Source: Ceratopteris richardii (Eukaryota; Streptophyta; Polypodiopsida; Polypodiales; Pteridaceae). Taken from it: a stretch of DNA of 64,000 nucleotides. Below the pieces are notes generated by a model, which was not told the origin of the DNA, did no database searches, and saw only the letters and a list, made by a program, of their open reading frames with translations. Each line of letters begins with the position of its first letter. The first letter of the stretch is position 1. This document shows, piece by piece, positions 1 to 9,879 of the stretch. The stretch lies in contig CM035430.1 of assembly GCA_020310875.1 (NCBI GenBank), forward strand, positions 99,958,866-100,022,865. The letters run 5' to 3'. The position numbers and the translations under genes are program-made.

Positions 1-174
1 CGTATGATATGAACTATAGAGAGATAACTATTCTCTCTCTATATGCGTTGTCCTCCTTGTGCGTACACGATTTCTCTCTCCACACAACACCTTGTCTTCC
101 TTTGTTTCTATTTGTGTGTGAACGACACATTTTCCACTGTTGCTTGTTGCACCATATCCGTCTAGTTCATAACA
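1..174 (+). repeat. 3' part of an LTR (old element)
   Basis: The stretch ends in CATAACA directly before a primer-binding-like site at 175. It matches 14581-14727 along most of its length, including the shared run GTTGCTTGTTGCACCATAT. The LTR start is outside the window. Confidence 0.7.
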
Positions 175-192
175 TGTGGTATCAGAGTGAGG
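175..192 (+). other. Primer binding site, initiator-tRNA-Met type
   Basis: TGTGGTATCAGAGTGAGG follows the LTR end directly. TGGTATCAGAGC is the usual plant minus-strand primer site complementary to the initiator Met tRNA 3' end, and this copy matches its first 11 bases. Confidence 0.7.
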
Positions 193-308
193 AGAATAAT
201 TAGTGGGTGAAGCGACACCAAACCACCTCTCAGGACTATAAACAGGAATCACCCCATTCGCGACGCTAAATTTGAATGCTTCTTGCGCATCTTTGGCCAA
301 GACCCCAC

Positions 309-538
309 TGTTGATATATTTAGGTAGTGATGTGTGTGAACACTCTAGGACCACCGGGGCACTTTTTTCCCTCTTTAGGAGGTTTTTTTCCCCCGGCTTG
401 TATATACGCCTATTGCCCTAATGGGCTACTTATCTTTGTACATTCTCTAGTAATACATTCAGTCTTGTGTGTTGTGCTCCAAGCTTCTTCTTCTTCCTTG
501 TGCTGTTCGCGTGCTTCCGCAGACGTCTAACTCCAACA
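309..538 (+). repeat. 5' LTR of copia A1
   Basis: A 230-bp direct repeat of 5103-5332, with TG...CA ends and a TATA-like TTGTATATACG around 400 that may be the LTR promoter. Confidence 0.95.
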
Positions 539-540
539 AT

Positions 541-552
541 TGGTATCAGAGC
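541..552 (+). other. Primer binding site of copia A1
   Basis: TGGTATCAGAGC, two bases after the 5' LTR, is the complement of the initiator Met tRNA 3' end used by most plant copia elements. Confidence 0.9.
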
Positions 553-762
553 AGGTCGTTGCTTCTTCTAGGGCGCCGTCAACACTCCTCCGCTTGTGCA
601 GGCTATTTCGTCCTTTTGTGCCAAAGGTATATACCAGTTTCTGTTCGCCAGTTTAAGCGTCTCGAAGTCTGCTACAGGTCTAGCAGAACTCGTCTGGGCA
701 GTTCTGTTCAACTTCTTGAGACACAGTCAATTTTCTACATCAAGGTATTTTAGTCACCGGCC

Positions 763-1830
763 ATGGCTGAAACCAGTGATGTATTCCGTATGTTGGCTGT
801 TGAGGATAAGTTGGATGGTACCAACTACCCATTATGGGCTTATATGATGCGACATGTACTGGTTGCAAAAGGATTGTGGAACATTGTACAGGGTGTTGAA
901 AGACGTCCTGTTACACCTGTAACGACAGGTACTGCAAATACATGTGTTGGAGCTGATGAAGATGGTGTCGAAGATGATATTCCGCAGATTCCTGTTCGTG
1001 CTGCTCTTTCTATTGCACCTACTGCAGAGCAGATTCGTTGGGATGGCAGAGATGCCCAGGCACATGCATTGATAGCTTTGTCTGTCAAACGTGCCATTAT
1101 TCCTTACATTCGCTCTTGCAGAACAGCAAAGGATGCTTGGGATACACTTACCACTTTGTACCAGACTAGGAATGAGGCTCGTGTTGCTTACCTCCGAAAA
1201 CAGTTGGAGAGTGAGCACATGAATGAAGGTGATTCGATGGAGAGTTTTCTTACAAAGATCAAAGACATGAAGGAACAATTGATTTCTGCTGATGAGGTTA
1301 TACCAGATAGCTCACTTGTGCAGACCGTTCTGAATGGCCTTCCTGATTCATATCAGAGTTTTGCCTCTACTCTTCGATTGATGATGAAAGGCAATCCGAA
1401 TGCCTTGTCATTTGAGGAATTAGTCTCTGTTCTGTTGCAGGAAGATCAGTCCAGGCAGAAAAGGTCCATTATGCGTGTTGCAGATCAAGCTTTCCTGGCT
1501 AGTCAGAAGGGCAAAGGAAAATGGAGCTCTTCTACTAGTAAGCAGAAATCTGCAAATGTTGCACAATCGAAGAACCAGGATAAAGATGAGAAGAAATTAG
1601 AAAAGCAAAAATTGTTCTGCAAGTACTGTAAAGGAAATGATCATATTATAAAGAACTATCCAAAACTGGCTGCTAAAGAGGCAAAGAAGAAAGAGGCTGG
1701 AATGGTTGTTGCAGAGGCCTCTACACCAAAAACAGAGTCTGCAAATCTTGTGCAGGAAGAAGAATGGGCATTTACTACTGTCTGCAGTTTTGACCGATCT
1801 TCTCATGATCAGTGCATGTCTGCAGTAGAC
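763..1830 (+). pseudogene. Fossil gag region of copia A1
   Basis: The region starts with ATG at 763 after a leader of about 220 bases. It encodes a UBN2/retrotran_gag_2-type capsid with the typical pattern of aromatic and leucine-rich helices, then a lysine-rich stretch and a CCHC-like zinc knuckle near 1615-1660. Gag packages the element RNA into cytoplasmic particles. The region belongs to one gag-pol coding unit with the parts downstream. The domain assignment rests on recognising the family pattern. Confidence 0.88.
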
Positions 1831-2300
1831 TCAGATGTTTGGTACTTTGACAGTGGGGCGACCAAACATATTACCTCGCAGCGCAGTTTCTTCTCTTCAC
1901 TCAAGCCTGCCCCTACAGGGAATACTGTCACATGCGCCAATAACTCCTCTTATCCTGTTATGGGAGTTGGTAAGATCATTCTGACTACTGCTGATGGTAG
2001 TTCTTTCACTTTGTCAAATGCTTTATTTGTGCCAGGGATCAAAAAGAACCTGTTATCAGTTTTTGCATTAGCCAAGATTGGCTTGGTTGTGAAATTCGTT
2101 GATGACAGGTGTACAGTCCATGATCTCTCAAATGGCGATGTGATTATTGCTTCTGGCATTTTATGTCGTGGGCTGTATAAGCTCATAGACTATGAAAGAT
2201 CTGTGAATGATTCGGCATGTGCAGTTCATGATTCTCAGGCTATGTCAGATGCAAAGCTTTGGCATGCACGCTTTGGTCATCTGAATTTTGCTAGTTTGTT
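1830..2300 (+). pseudogene. Fossil protease and pre-integrase region of copia A1
   Basis: The retropepsin active-site motif WYFDSGATKHIT is encoded from about 1840. The GAG-pre-integrase motif LWHARFGHLNF is encoded near 2258-2290. In this family the protease processes the gag-pol polyprotein, and the pre-integrase segment carries the HHCC zinc-binding part of integrase. The position between gag and the integrase core fits Ty1/copia. Confidence 0.88.
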
Positions 2301-3260
2301 ACGCCTGTAGAAATTTGAAATGGTGTCCTCTTTGCCCAAACTTGAGGCACCTGGAAAACATGTTTGTGAAGGCTGTATTTTGGGCAAAATGCAGCGTTCT
2401 TCCTTTCCAAAAGATGGTTCAGTTCGGGCTATGCAGAAATTGAAGCTTGTACATAGTGATGTCTGTGGTCCTATGTAGACACCCTCTTTTGGAAATTACC
2501 TTTACTTCGTGACTTTCATTGATGATTTTTCCAGGCATGCATGGGTATATCCACTCAAAGCAATGTCCGAAGTGTTCATGTGCTTCAAACAGTTTTTGGT
2601 TTTGGCTGAAAATCTGTCAGCATGTAAAATGGGCACCCTCCGTTCTGATCGAGGGGGGGAATATATGTCTTCAGATTTTAATGCATTTCTGGCTGAACGT
2701 GGGATAAAACACCAATGTACAGTGCCGTATACACCTCAACAGAATGGAGTTGCTGAACGAAAGAACAGGTCACTCATGGAGATGGCGAGGTGCATGGTCA
2801 AAAGTCAGGCTTTACCACATAGTTTCTGCCTTGAGGCTGTCATGTGTGCAGCATATGTACTGAACAGGTGTCCCACCAAAGCGTTGCAATCTATCACTCC
2901 ATATGAGGCTTGGCATGACCGCAAGCCATCTCTTGCTCATCTGCGTGTTTTTGGTTGTTTGGCATATGCATTAGTGCCTGAATAACATCGCAGAAAATTG
3001 GATGATAAGGCAGTAAAATGTATTTTTGTTGGGTACAGTTCTGAAAGTAAAGGCTATCGTCTGTATCATCCACAGACTAAACGCATTCTGGTTAGCCGTG
3101 ATGTTGTCTTTGTGGAAGATGCTATTCAGCCATTGCTTTCATGTACTAAGGAGACATATGTTAGCTCCAAAGACATGTATGATACTTTGATGCCTCTTTT
3201 TACAGGTGGACAGGCTAGCGCTGATCCTAATGAGGCAACTTCTCAGCCTTTGTAGGTTTC
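2300..3260 (+). pseudogene. Fossil integrase region of copia A1
   Basis: The rve core is visible as VHSDVCGP, TFIDDFSRHAWVYPLK, LRSDRGGEY and PQQNGVAERKNR, the usual D,D,E surroundings of plant copia integrases. It is followed by the FGCLAY and VGYSSESKGYRLY segments. The enzyme would insert the cDNA into the genome. Integrase before RT is diagnostic of Ty1/copia. Confidence 0.88.
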
Positions 3261-3479
3261 ATATGATGATGCAGATCATTCCATTTCTGATGCAGATTTA
3301 CATGATGCACTTGTTGATGAGAGAGCTGATATTGAACAGGCAAAAACTATGCCAAAATGGCTGGTGCAGACTTTGCGTGACAGCAAATTAGATGCACCTT
3401 TGTCATATCGTACTCGTTCAGGCTCTCATAGTACCTCCTTTGCATCAGATTGCTATGCTATGGCTGCATCTAGTCTCTG

Positions 3480-4330
3480 TGATGAGAATGAGCCTGTTTC
3501 TTTTGATGAAGCACAAAATTCAAAAAATTGGATGGCTGCTATGCAATCTAAATATGATGCTATAATGAAGAATGATACATGGTCTTTATGTGACTTGCCT
3601 CCTGGCAAGAATGCCATTGGCACTAAGTGGGTATACAAGCTGAAGCGTAAACCTGATGGTATAGTTGACAGGTATAAGGCTAGGCTTGTTGCAAAGGGTT
3701 ATGCGCAGGAAAGAGGCATTGATTTTGATGAGACCTTTGCACCTACATGCCGTATGACTACTGTTCGGAGCATTTGTGCACTTGCAGCCCATCATGGTTG
3801 GAATGTACATCAGTTGGACATTAAAACAGCATTTCTGAATGGTGACTTGCATGAAGAAGTGTATGTTTTTCAGCCCCGTGGCTTTGTGCAGAAAGGGCAT
3901 GAAAACCAGGTGTGCAGGTTAAAGAAGGCGTTATATGGTTTAAAGCAAGCACCACATGCTTGGTATGAGAAAATACATGCCTATCTGATTGCACATGGTT
4001 TTGAGAACAGTCCAACTGAAAGCACCTTATATGTTAAGCGTGCTAATGATGTGCTTTTGATCATTGTTGTCTATGTAGACGACATGCTGCTCACTGGTCC
4101 TCTTGAGAAGCATATTGCTGATTTCAAGGCTGATTTGCATGCCTCATTTGAGATGTCTGATTTGGGGCATTTGCATCACTATTTGGGCATTCAGTTTATG
4201 CAAGTTGATGGTGGAATGGCTTTGTGTCAAACGAAATATATTGACACATTATTGCAGCGTTTTGGCCTTGAAGACTGTAAGCCTATTGCCACTCCTATGG
4301 AGACAGGTTTACGATTGAGTCTTCATGATG
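3480..4330 (+). pseudogene. Fossil reverse transcriptase region of copia A1
   Basis: RVT_2-type reverse transcriptase. Visible motifs are KWVYKLKRKPDG, YKARLVAKGYAQ, QLDIKTAFLNGDL, LYGLKQAPHAWY and the catalytic YVDD at 4072-4083. The enzyme copies element RNA to DNA within the particle. The same segment recurs on the minus strand at 16714-17332 and about 60540-60850. Confidence 0.92.
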
Positions 4331-4539
4331 TTGGAGATGCATTTGATGTTGTTCTCTATCAGCAGGCTGTTGGATGCTTGATTTACTTATGCATTACTCG
4401 GCCAGATATTCAGTTTGCTGTCTCACAGATGAGCAGGTTTATGCATTGCCCAGGAGTCACGCATTGGAAAGCGGTTAAGCACATCTTTCGCTACTTGAGT
4501 GGTACTCAGCTACTTGGGTTGTTTTATCCCAAGGGGGGA

Positions 4540-5028
4540 TCACTACCGCCAGATTTGCATGCTTTTTCTGACTCAGATTGGGCTGGTTGCTATGACACTC
4601 GTGTGTCCACCAGTGGTTTTTGCTTCATGCTTGGTAGCTCATGTATATCTTGGTTGAGCAAGAAGCAGCCTACTGTGGCCACTTCCAGTTGTGAGGCTGA
4701 GTATAGGGAAGCTTTCACAACGACTGTTGAGTGTGTGTGGCTCAGACGCCTTATGGCTGATTTGGGTGTTGGCCAGTCTTCTGCCACCACCATCTTCACT
4801 GACAGTCAGAGCGCATTGGCAATTGCGAGGAACCCTGTGTTCCATGCTCGCACTAAGCACATTGAGGTGCATTATCACTATGTCAGGGAGAGGTTCTCTG
4901 CTGGGGAGATCAGCTTGGCATATGTGCCCACGCAGGAGAACATTGCAGACCTTTTCACGAAGGCTCTGCCTAGGGAGAAGTTTGAAGCTTTCAGCAAAGC
5001 TTTGGGCTTACTTCCTTTTGTGGAGTGA
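4540..5028 (+). pseudogene. Fossil RNase H region of copia A1
   Basis: The copia RNase H is seen as FSDSDWAG, SWLSKKQPTVATSSCEAEY, TDSQSALAIARNP, HTKHIEVHYHYVRE and DLFTKAL, the standard C-terminal end of plant copia polyproteins. The final stop is at 5026-5028, about 60 bases before the polypurine tract. Confidence 0.92.
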
Positions 5029-5088
5029 TTTCCACATAGCTCGGCACTTCCTTATACATGAGTGCCAGCTCCTTGTTCACCGCATCAC

Positions 5089-5102
5089 TCCCAGGGGGGA
5101 TT
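5089..5102 (+). other. Polypurine tract of copia A1
   Basis: The G-rich run around CCAGGGGGGATT directly precedes the 3' LTR and is the expected plus-strand priming site. Confidence 0.85.
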
Positions 5103-5332
5103 TGTTGATATATTTAGGTAGTGATGTGTGTGAACACTCTAGGACCACCGGGGCACTTTTTTCCCTCTTTAGGAGGTTTTTTTCCCCCGGCTTGTATATA
5201 TGCCTATTGCCCTAATGGGCTACTTATCTTTGTACATTCTCTAGTAATACATTCAGTCTTGTGTGTTGTGCTCCAAGCTTCTTCTTCTTCCTTGTGTTGT
5301 TCGCGTGCTTCCGCAGACGTCTAACTCCAACA
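5103..5332 (+). repeat. 3' LTR of copia A1
   Basis: A 230-bp LTR differing from the 5' LTR at two positions. It is followed by CCCAC, the target duplication also found at 304-308. Confidence 0.95.
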
Positions 5333-5499
5333 CCCACATGCATGAGAAGGTTGGGCTGTGATCCAACAATAGCTCTAAAGGTGGTCCTAGAGTGGTGGAT
5401 TGTGGATCCAGGCTGTCAAATCATTCCGTAGGGCCAAATTTTTCAGCTTCTTGGGATCCCCTTGGGGTTTGGCGTCTCTATGGAGTAGCGGTGGAACTA

Positions 5500-6030
5500 G
5501 GTGCTGGCCAAACTCGACAACAAGCTTAACTATTGGAGAGGTATGCAAATCAATCTTGCTGGTCGTGCTATGGTTGTCAACACGTTCCTCCTTTCTTCTA
5601 TCATTTATTTCCTTTCTTGTTGGAGACCGAAAGAGCAAGATCTGTCCAAACTGGATAGTATTTGTAGAAACTTCCTTTGGACGGGTGACCACAATAGGAG
5701 GGGGGTGCCTAAAATCAAATGGTCCATCTGCACAAGCCATAGAGATAGTGGGGGGCTTGGTATCCTGGACATTGGGTGCATGGCTAACAAACTGGCGGCC
5801 AAATGGATGATTAAGGCTTGGTGCAACGGGGAGGCCTCGTGGGCCAAGTTGATCCTTAGAAACAAGAACGAGTTGGCTCTCATGGGTTTCCCAAATTGGA
5901 AGAATCTTGACATCTTGACCTTGTTGTTTTCCTCGATCCCCGTTTTCTCGAAAGGCTCTAATCTCGTGTGCTCCCTATGGAAGAGTTGGAATAAAGTAAA
6001 AAGCTACACAAGAATTAGTGAAGACTAGAA
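5500..6030 (+). pseudogene. LINE ORF2 reverse transcriptase C-terminal part
   Basis: The translation from 5501 resembles the region just after the RT palm in plant LINE proteins: LAKLDNKLNYWRGMQINLAG, FLSCWRPKEQDLSKLDSICR, FLWTGDHNRRGVPKIKW and GGLGILDIGCMANKLAAKW. The 175-residue frame runs open to a stop at 6026-6028. The EN domain and RT catalytic core are absent because of 5' truncation. It aligns by eye with 11480-11800 of the second LINE but is clearly a different family. Confidence 0.85.
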
Positions 6031-6860
6031 GTGGGCAGCCGGTATCAGACAAAACGACTCTATTTGGTTTCCGATCCATGGCATCCGGAGTGTGGAATCT
6101 TGGAACATTCAAAATGCCAAGAAGTTATGGAACAAAGGCTTCAAAAAATGGAAACATCTTTGGAAACAAGACACCAACCGTTGGATCAGCTTCGAGGATA
6201 TTGACCCTTGCGTCAACATTTCGTACGAAGAATGGAACACTTTGCAAAGCAGATGTCTCGCCTAGGACCGACACAAAGTTCGCCTTCTCATGGGACACGA
6301 CACAGCGAGCTCGCTTGGTCTCAAATGGCACAATGGGAATAGCCTATCAAAAATCCCGAACATCAAAGAAATGGTTGACTATCAGGTTAACCTCAACAAG
6401 AAGTGGTGCCTGTCATGGATGCGGCTTTGGTGGGACATGAGGTTCATGGCTATCTGGCACCCCCTCATAGAAATCAAAAAGTCTGTCCTCTTATGGCAAA
6501 TTCTTCATCATGGAATCTGGACCAACCTTAAGGGTAGCAAATTTTGTGGGATCCCTCCCTGGTGCAAACGCTGCTATCGGTCTATCAAAGATGTTTCACA
6601 CATCTTCTTTACCTGCCGAGTTCCTATGGAAAATCTGGCGGGAAAGATGTGCTTTCAACTTTGGTGACTCCCCCAAAGAGTGGTCAATTGAGAAATCATT
6701 GTTCCTCCTTGGCAAAAGGATTGTTAAGTGTAAGAAATCCCCCCTCTTCAGGCATCATCAAGTACTCCTTTTGATCAATAACAAGCTTAAACCCAAGTGG
6801 GCCCCTCATGAGGGTGATGAGAGGGTGATTAACCTCCTTTGTAATGCCATCTAAGCTCTG
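6030..6860 (+). pseudogene. LINE ORF2 C-terminus with zf-RVT domain
   Basis: The frame changes at least once after 6030. From about 6390 the translation shows the zf-RVT pattern: WHPLIEIKKSVLLWQILHHG, then CKRCYRSIKDVSHIFFTC with Cys/His spacing typical of plant LINE ORF2 ends. It is followed in another frame by WRERCAFNFGDSPKEWSIEK. The zf-RVT domain is a zinc-binding segment after the RT of plant non-LTR elements. The end near 6854 is followed by a short 3' UTR and the A tail. Confidence 0.78.
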
Positions 6861-6993
6861 TAAAAGCTTCCCCTGCTTTGTGGGATTTGGGGGGTCCCGT
6901 GGGCACTAGTCCCCTTCTTTTGTACTTTTCTTTATTTAATTCAAGTCCGGGAGAGTAGGCTAATGCCGAACTTCTTTTATATTTAAAAAAAAA

Positions 6994-7007
6994 GACCCCA
7001 CATGCAT
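6994..7007 (+). repeat. Target-site duplication of LINE 1 (right copy)
   Basis: GACCCCACATGCAT directly follows the A tail. The left copy can be read as GACCCCAC (301-308) plus ATGCAT (5338-5343), divided by copia A1 and its CCCAC duplication. Confidence 0.88.
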
Positions 7008-7463
7008 TGAAGCCTTGAGCCTTGAAGAAGTTATGGGGTGTGTGTGTGTGGGGGGGGAGGGGGGGGGGAGGGTGGGGGGTTGCTCACAGCTATCGTGGCA
7101 ACCTCTAGAAAGAGGTTGGCAATAGCTTCCTACAATTAAGGCACACAGAAAGCAATTACGAGATCATTTCTTTGCAAAATATAGCTGAAATTTTTTGATT
7201 TCCTTGTAGTCTGCTCAGAGTTTTCAATTCATCATTGGTAATCCATGCTCTCAAGGGCAAGCAAGGTGCCCCATCTGTTGAAGTGTCGCTATAACACTCT
7301 CATAGGGGTTGTGGAGCCATTTTATCTTTCAACTAGAGGCTCAAAAAGATTAGCAAACGAGAAGATTAAGAACTTTGTAAAGGTGTGGTGCAACGCTCAT
7401 TCGAACTTGCACATAGCATGGGTATTCAGTATATAGCTTGTTTTTTAGCAGTATGGAGAGTTC
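7008..7463. other. Remnant of the old LTR element interior with a purine tract
   Basis: No coding region is recognised. 7035-7080 is a simple tract of GT repeats followed by runs of G with scattered A and T. The rest is unique-looking AT-rich sequence between the two LINEs. It should be the continuation of 175-308 before the insertions. Confidence 0.5.
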
Positions 7464-7989
7464 AAAGATGAAAATCCGGTGACCTTGGGTAACGACATTG
7501 TGGCTAGGGTTTCTTCCTGGCATCTGTTCGTGCTCCCTTCATGCATGTATAGTCTTTTTTCATTGTCCACTCTGTATCAGCTTGAAGGGCTCATCAGTGC
7601 TAGCCTCCTCTGTCGCGGCGAGGGTACTTTGCTCTCCCCCTCAAGGGGGGAGATATGGAGCTGCAAGACATAGTGTTATTTGGCATCTGTCGCAAGCCCC
7701 GAGCACTCTAATCACCGGATGATGGTTTCGTGTCTTCTCCAATTATCAATGACATTGCTCCCAACGATGCTCAGATTCTTTTGTCTGGAGAGGGCCCCTG
7801 GTCCACCCCGCTACTGATCACCTTCATTCATTCACTGAGGTACTTTCCAATAATAGTGGTTCTTATGGCTTTCTTAACCCACCACGTATGTCGTGTTTCC
7901 CAAATGATTTCAAGGGCAAGGCATTACTAGGTATTATTCTCGATTGTTATGTTAAGGAAAACAATAGCAAAGGTAGTTTCGCAGACGAT

Positions 7990-9120
7990 TACACCCTAAT
8001 AATAGATACCTCTGCATTTAAATAGTGGCAAAGTCAGCTCTCTAATAGGGTTGTCATAGCCCTGAGCCATGGACAGAGACCCCCCTTGGAAACTCTTAGG
8101 TGTTTGATTAAAAACAACTCCAAAAATCGAGGTTTACATGTGAAATAGATTCAATACCTTCCCAACGGATATTTCTTTTTTTTCGACAATTCAAAGAGTG
8201 TGTTTAGAGTCACATTTGATGGTCAATGGATTATCAAATCCAGCCCAATCTCGTTCTTCACGTGGTACCCCAGATTTAATCCAAGGGGCCCTAAGCCTAC
8301 CAAAGTCCCTGTCTAGGTAGAATTCCCTGACCTCCTGGTGGAATTCTACCCTTGGATAGATGGGCTATGCTCCCTATTGGGTAAAGACCTTTGTGACAAG
8401 TCTCGAGGCAATATGAACCCAAAATGGGACCCTCAAGTTCTCGTTCAAATTGATATTAGTAAACCTATTAGAACATCTCTTAAAATTCAGGATTTCGATG
8501 GTATTTGCTTGCACAAACAAAAGGTAATCTATCGCAACCTCCCCAATGCCTGCTACAAGTGCTACCGTCAAGGTGTCATCCCTATTAGCACCTAAAAAAA
8601 AAACTTCAACTCAAGCAAAAGAATAAAGCTAAAAATTGGTCTAATGCTTTTGATGCTTTGTTGAAGGATGTCTTCAATCCCCTTGTAGGTGAGACGACAA
8701 TTAACGAGGAACATCCCATTAATCAAGATTATGCCAAGGAGTCTCCCCACTCTCCAAAAGACATAAGAGAAAATGTTGCTAACCCGGGTGGAGCTAGTCA
8801 AGAGCAAGATCACAATGAAGGATGGACGATGCTTACTAACAAGAAAAAAAATGTTCCTACTCACCAATGGAACATGGGTACTCAAAATATTAATCCCCCC
8901 TTTTGTACTAACGCTCTCCTTTCCTCTGATGACAACAGATTTGCTAATGAGCTCTCTAACTTTGATGAATTTAAAAATCATTTTTTACAGTAGGTTGGAC
9001 TTACAGGTGAGGAGCTGCTGTGTTATAAAAAAAAAAATGTTGCCCCATGAGGTCAACATGTTTCCAAAGACAAAAGAAAGGAAAGTTTCTCTAAACGTAG
9101 GAGAAAAGACATTTTGAGAA
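7990..9120 (+). pseudogene. LINE ORF1 (DUF4283-like, nucleic-acid binding)
   Basis: The translation shows the plant LINE ORF1 pattern: FDGQWIIKSSPISFFTWYPR around 8217-8275, then VEFYPWIDGLCSLLGKDLC (8335-8391), then KVIYRNLPNACYKCYRQG around 8521-8574. The last is the start of a CCHC-like knuckle that is degraded beyond the second Cys. The ORF is interrupted by stops (for example before 8338) and by a frame change near 8590. The following frame at 8658-8993 is hydrophilic, like the usual ORF1 tail. ORF1 proteins bind LINE RNA and chaperone reverse transcription. Confidence 0.78.
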
Positions 9121-9163
9121 CCTTTGTTTCTCTGAACAAGCTAACCAAAAATATTAGAAACTG

Positions 9164-9860
9164 ATGTTGCTTTTGATTAAGGATTTCATTCTATGTCTCA
9201 TCATGTCTAAAAACATCAATTTGATTTCTTATAATATTAAAGGTTTGTTTGACCCTATTCAGGCCAAGTGTTTCTCCAAGTGGCTTTATGATTTGTCCCT
9301 TCTGCCCGACATTATTTGTTTGCAAGAATTGAAAGTCTCAGATTTTAAACTTAAGACCCATCTTAATTTAGTGTCCAAGAATCATGCTTGGTTCTCTACC
9401 TAGCACCCTCAAGGTCATGGGGGTGGTACTATAAGTGTTGCTCACTCCATTTCCCACTTGGTCTAGGAAACTAAGTCTAGCCCCTCCCATCAATGGATTG
9501 GTGTGACAATCAAGACACCTTTTGATTGCACTTTTTTTGCTTGTATGCCGCTAACATTTCTTCATGCTATGAGGATCTTAGTAGTATGGATGGTCCCATC
9601 TGTATTGTGGGTGAGTTCAACATGGTTACCTCCCTTAGTGATAGGTTTAACAAGAAAGGGAGCATTCTCTCTGGTCAAGAATGACTTTCTTGGATAAACT
9701 TGGTTTCTACCCATGGCTTCCTTGATCTTTCTACCCAGTCCGGTTTCACTTGGAACAACAAGTAGAGGGGGTCTAACTTCGTGGCTACTCCGTTCGACAC
9801 ATGCCACTTGAACATCCAGCATTCCCAATAGCTTTGGGAAACCTCGTCTAAAATATCATT
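9164..9860 (+). pseudogene. LINE ORF2 apurinic/apyrimidinic-type endonuclease domain
   Basis: From 9203 the frame reads MSKNINLISYNIKGLFDP, then LPDIICLQELKVSDFKLK, matching the N-terminal Asn and catalytic Glu motifs of exo-endo-phosphatase LINE endonucleases. Further on the segments GEFNMVTSLSDRF and GFTWNN correspond to the GDFN and GFTW motifs. Stops near 9402, 9464 and 9690 and frame changes break it. The enzyme would nick the target DNA to prime reverse transcription. Confidence 0.82.
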
Positions 9861-9879
9861 CCATTAGTATTTTTTACCA

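Larger units (their letters stand above)
309..5332 (+). mobile_element. Nearly whole young Ty1/copia retrotransposon (copy A1)
   Basis: Two 230-bp LTRs (309-538 and 5103-5332) start TGTTGATATA and end CAACA. They differ at two positions, both C/T transitions, which means a recent insertion. The 5-bp target duplication CCCAC is at 304-308 and 5333-5337. The order PBS, gag, protease, integrase, RT, RNase H, polypurine tract is that of Ty1/copia. The coding region is broken in about four places, so it looks like a recent but non-coding copy. At least four more copies or fragments of this family lie in the window (15579-17332, 34417-37022, 42837-45213, about 60540-60850). It is inserted in the target duplication of the LINE at 5344-6993. 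Confidence 0.95.
5344..6993 (+). mobile_element. 5'-truncated plant L1-type LINE
   Basis: A non-LTR element of about 1.65 kb ends in a ten-base A tail (6984-6993). Its 14-bp target duplication GACCCCACATGCAT is intact at 6994-7007; the left copy was split by the later copia insertion into 301-308 and 5338-5343. Only the C-terminal end of ORF2 is present, which is normal for incomplete target-primed reverse transcription. Codons are shifted and interrupted several times. The LINE fragment at 45480-46020 appears to belong to the same family. Confidence 0.88.

Noticed and set aside
175-192. tRNA-like sequence
   Set aside because: It matches only the 3' end complement of initiator tRNA and follows an LTR, so it is a primer binding site and not a tRNA gene. 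The same applies at 541, 18639, 42117 and 43059.
28-354. A 108-codon minus-strand open frame at the left edge
   Set aside because: It crosses the boundary between the old LTR element and copia A1, so it cannot be an old gene and has no motif.
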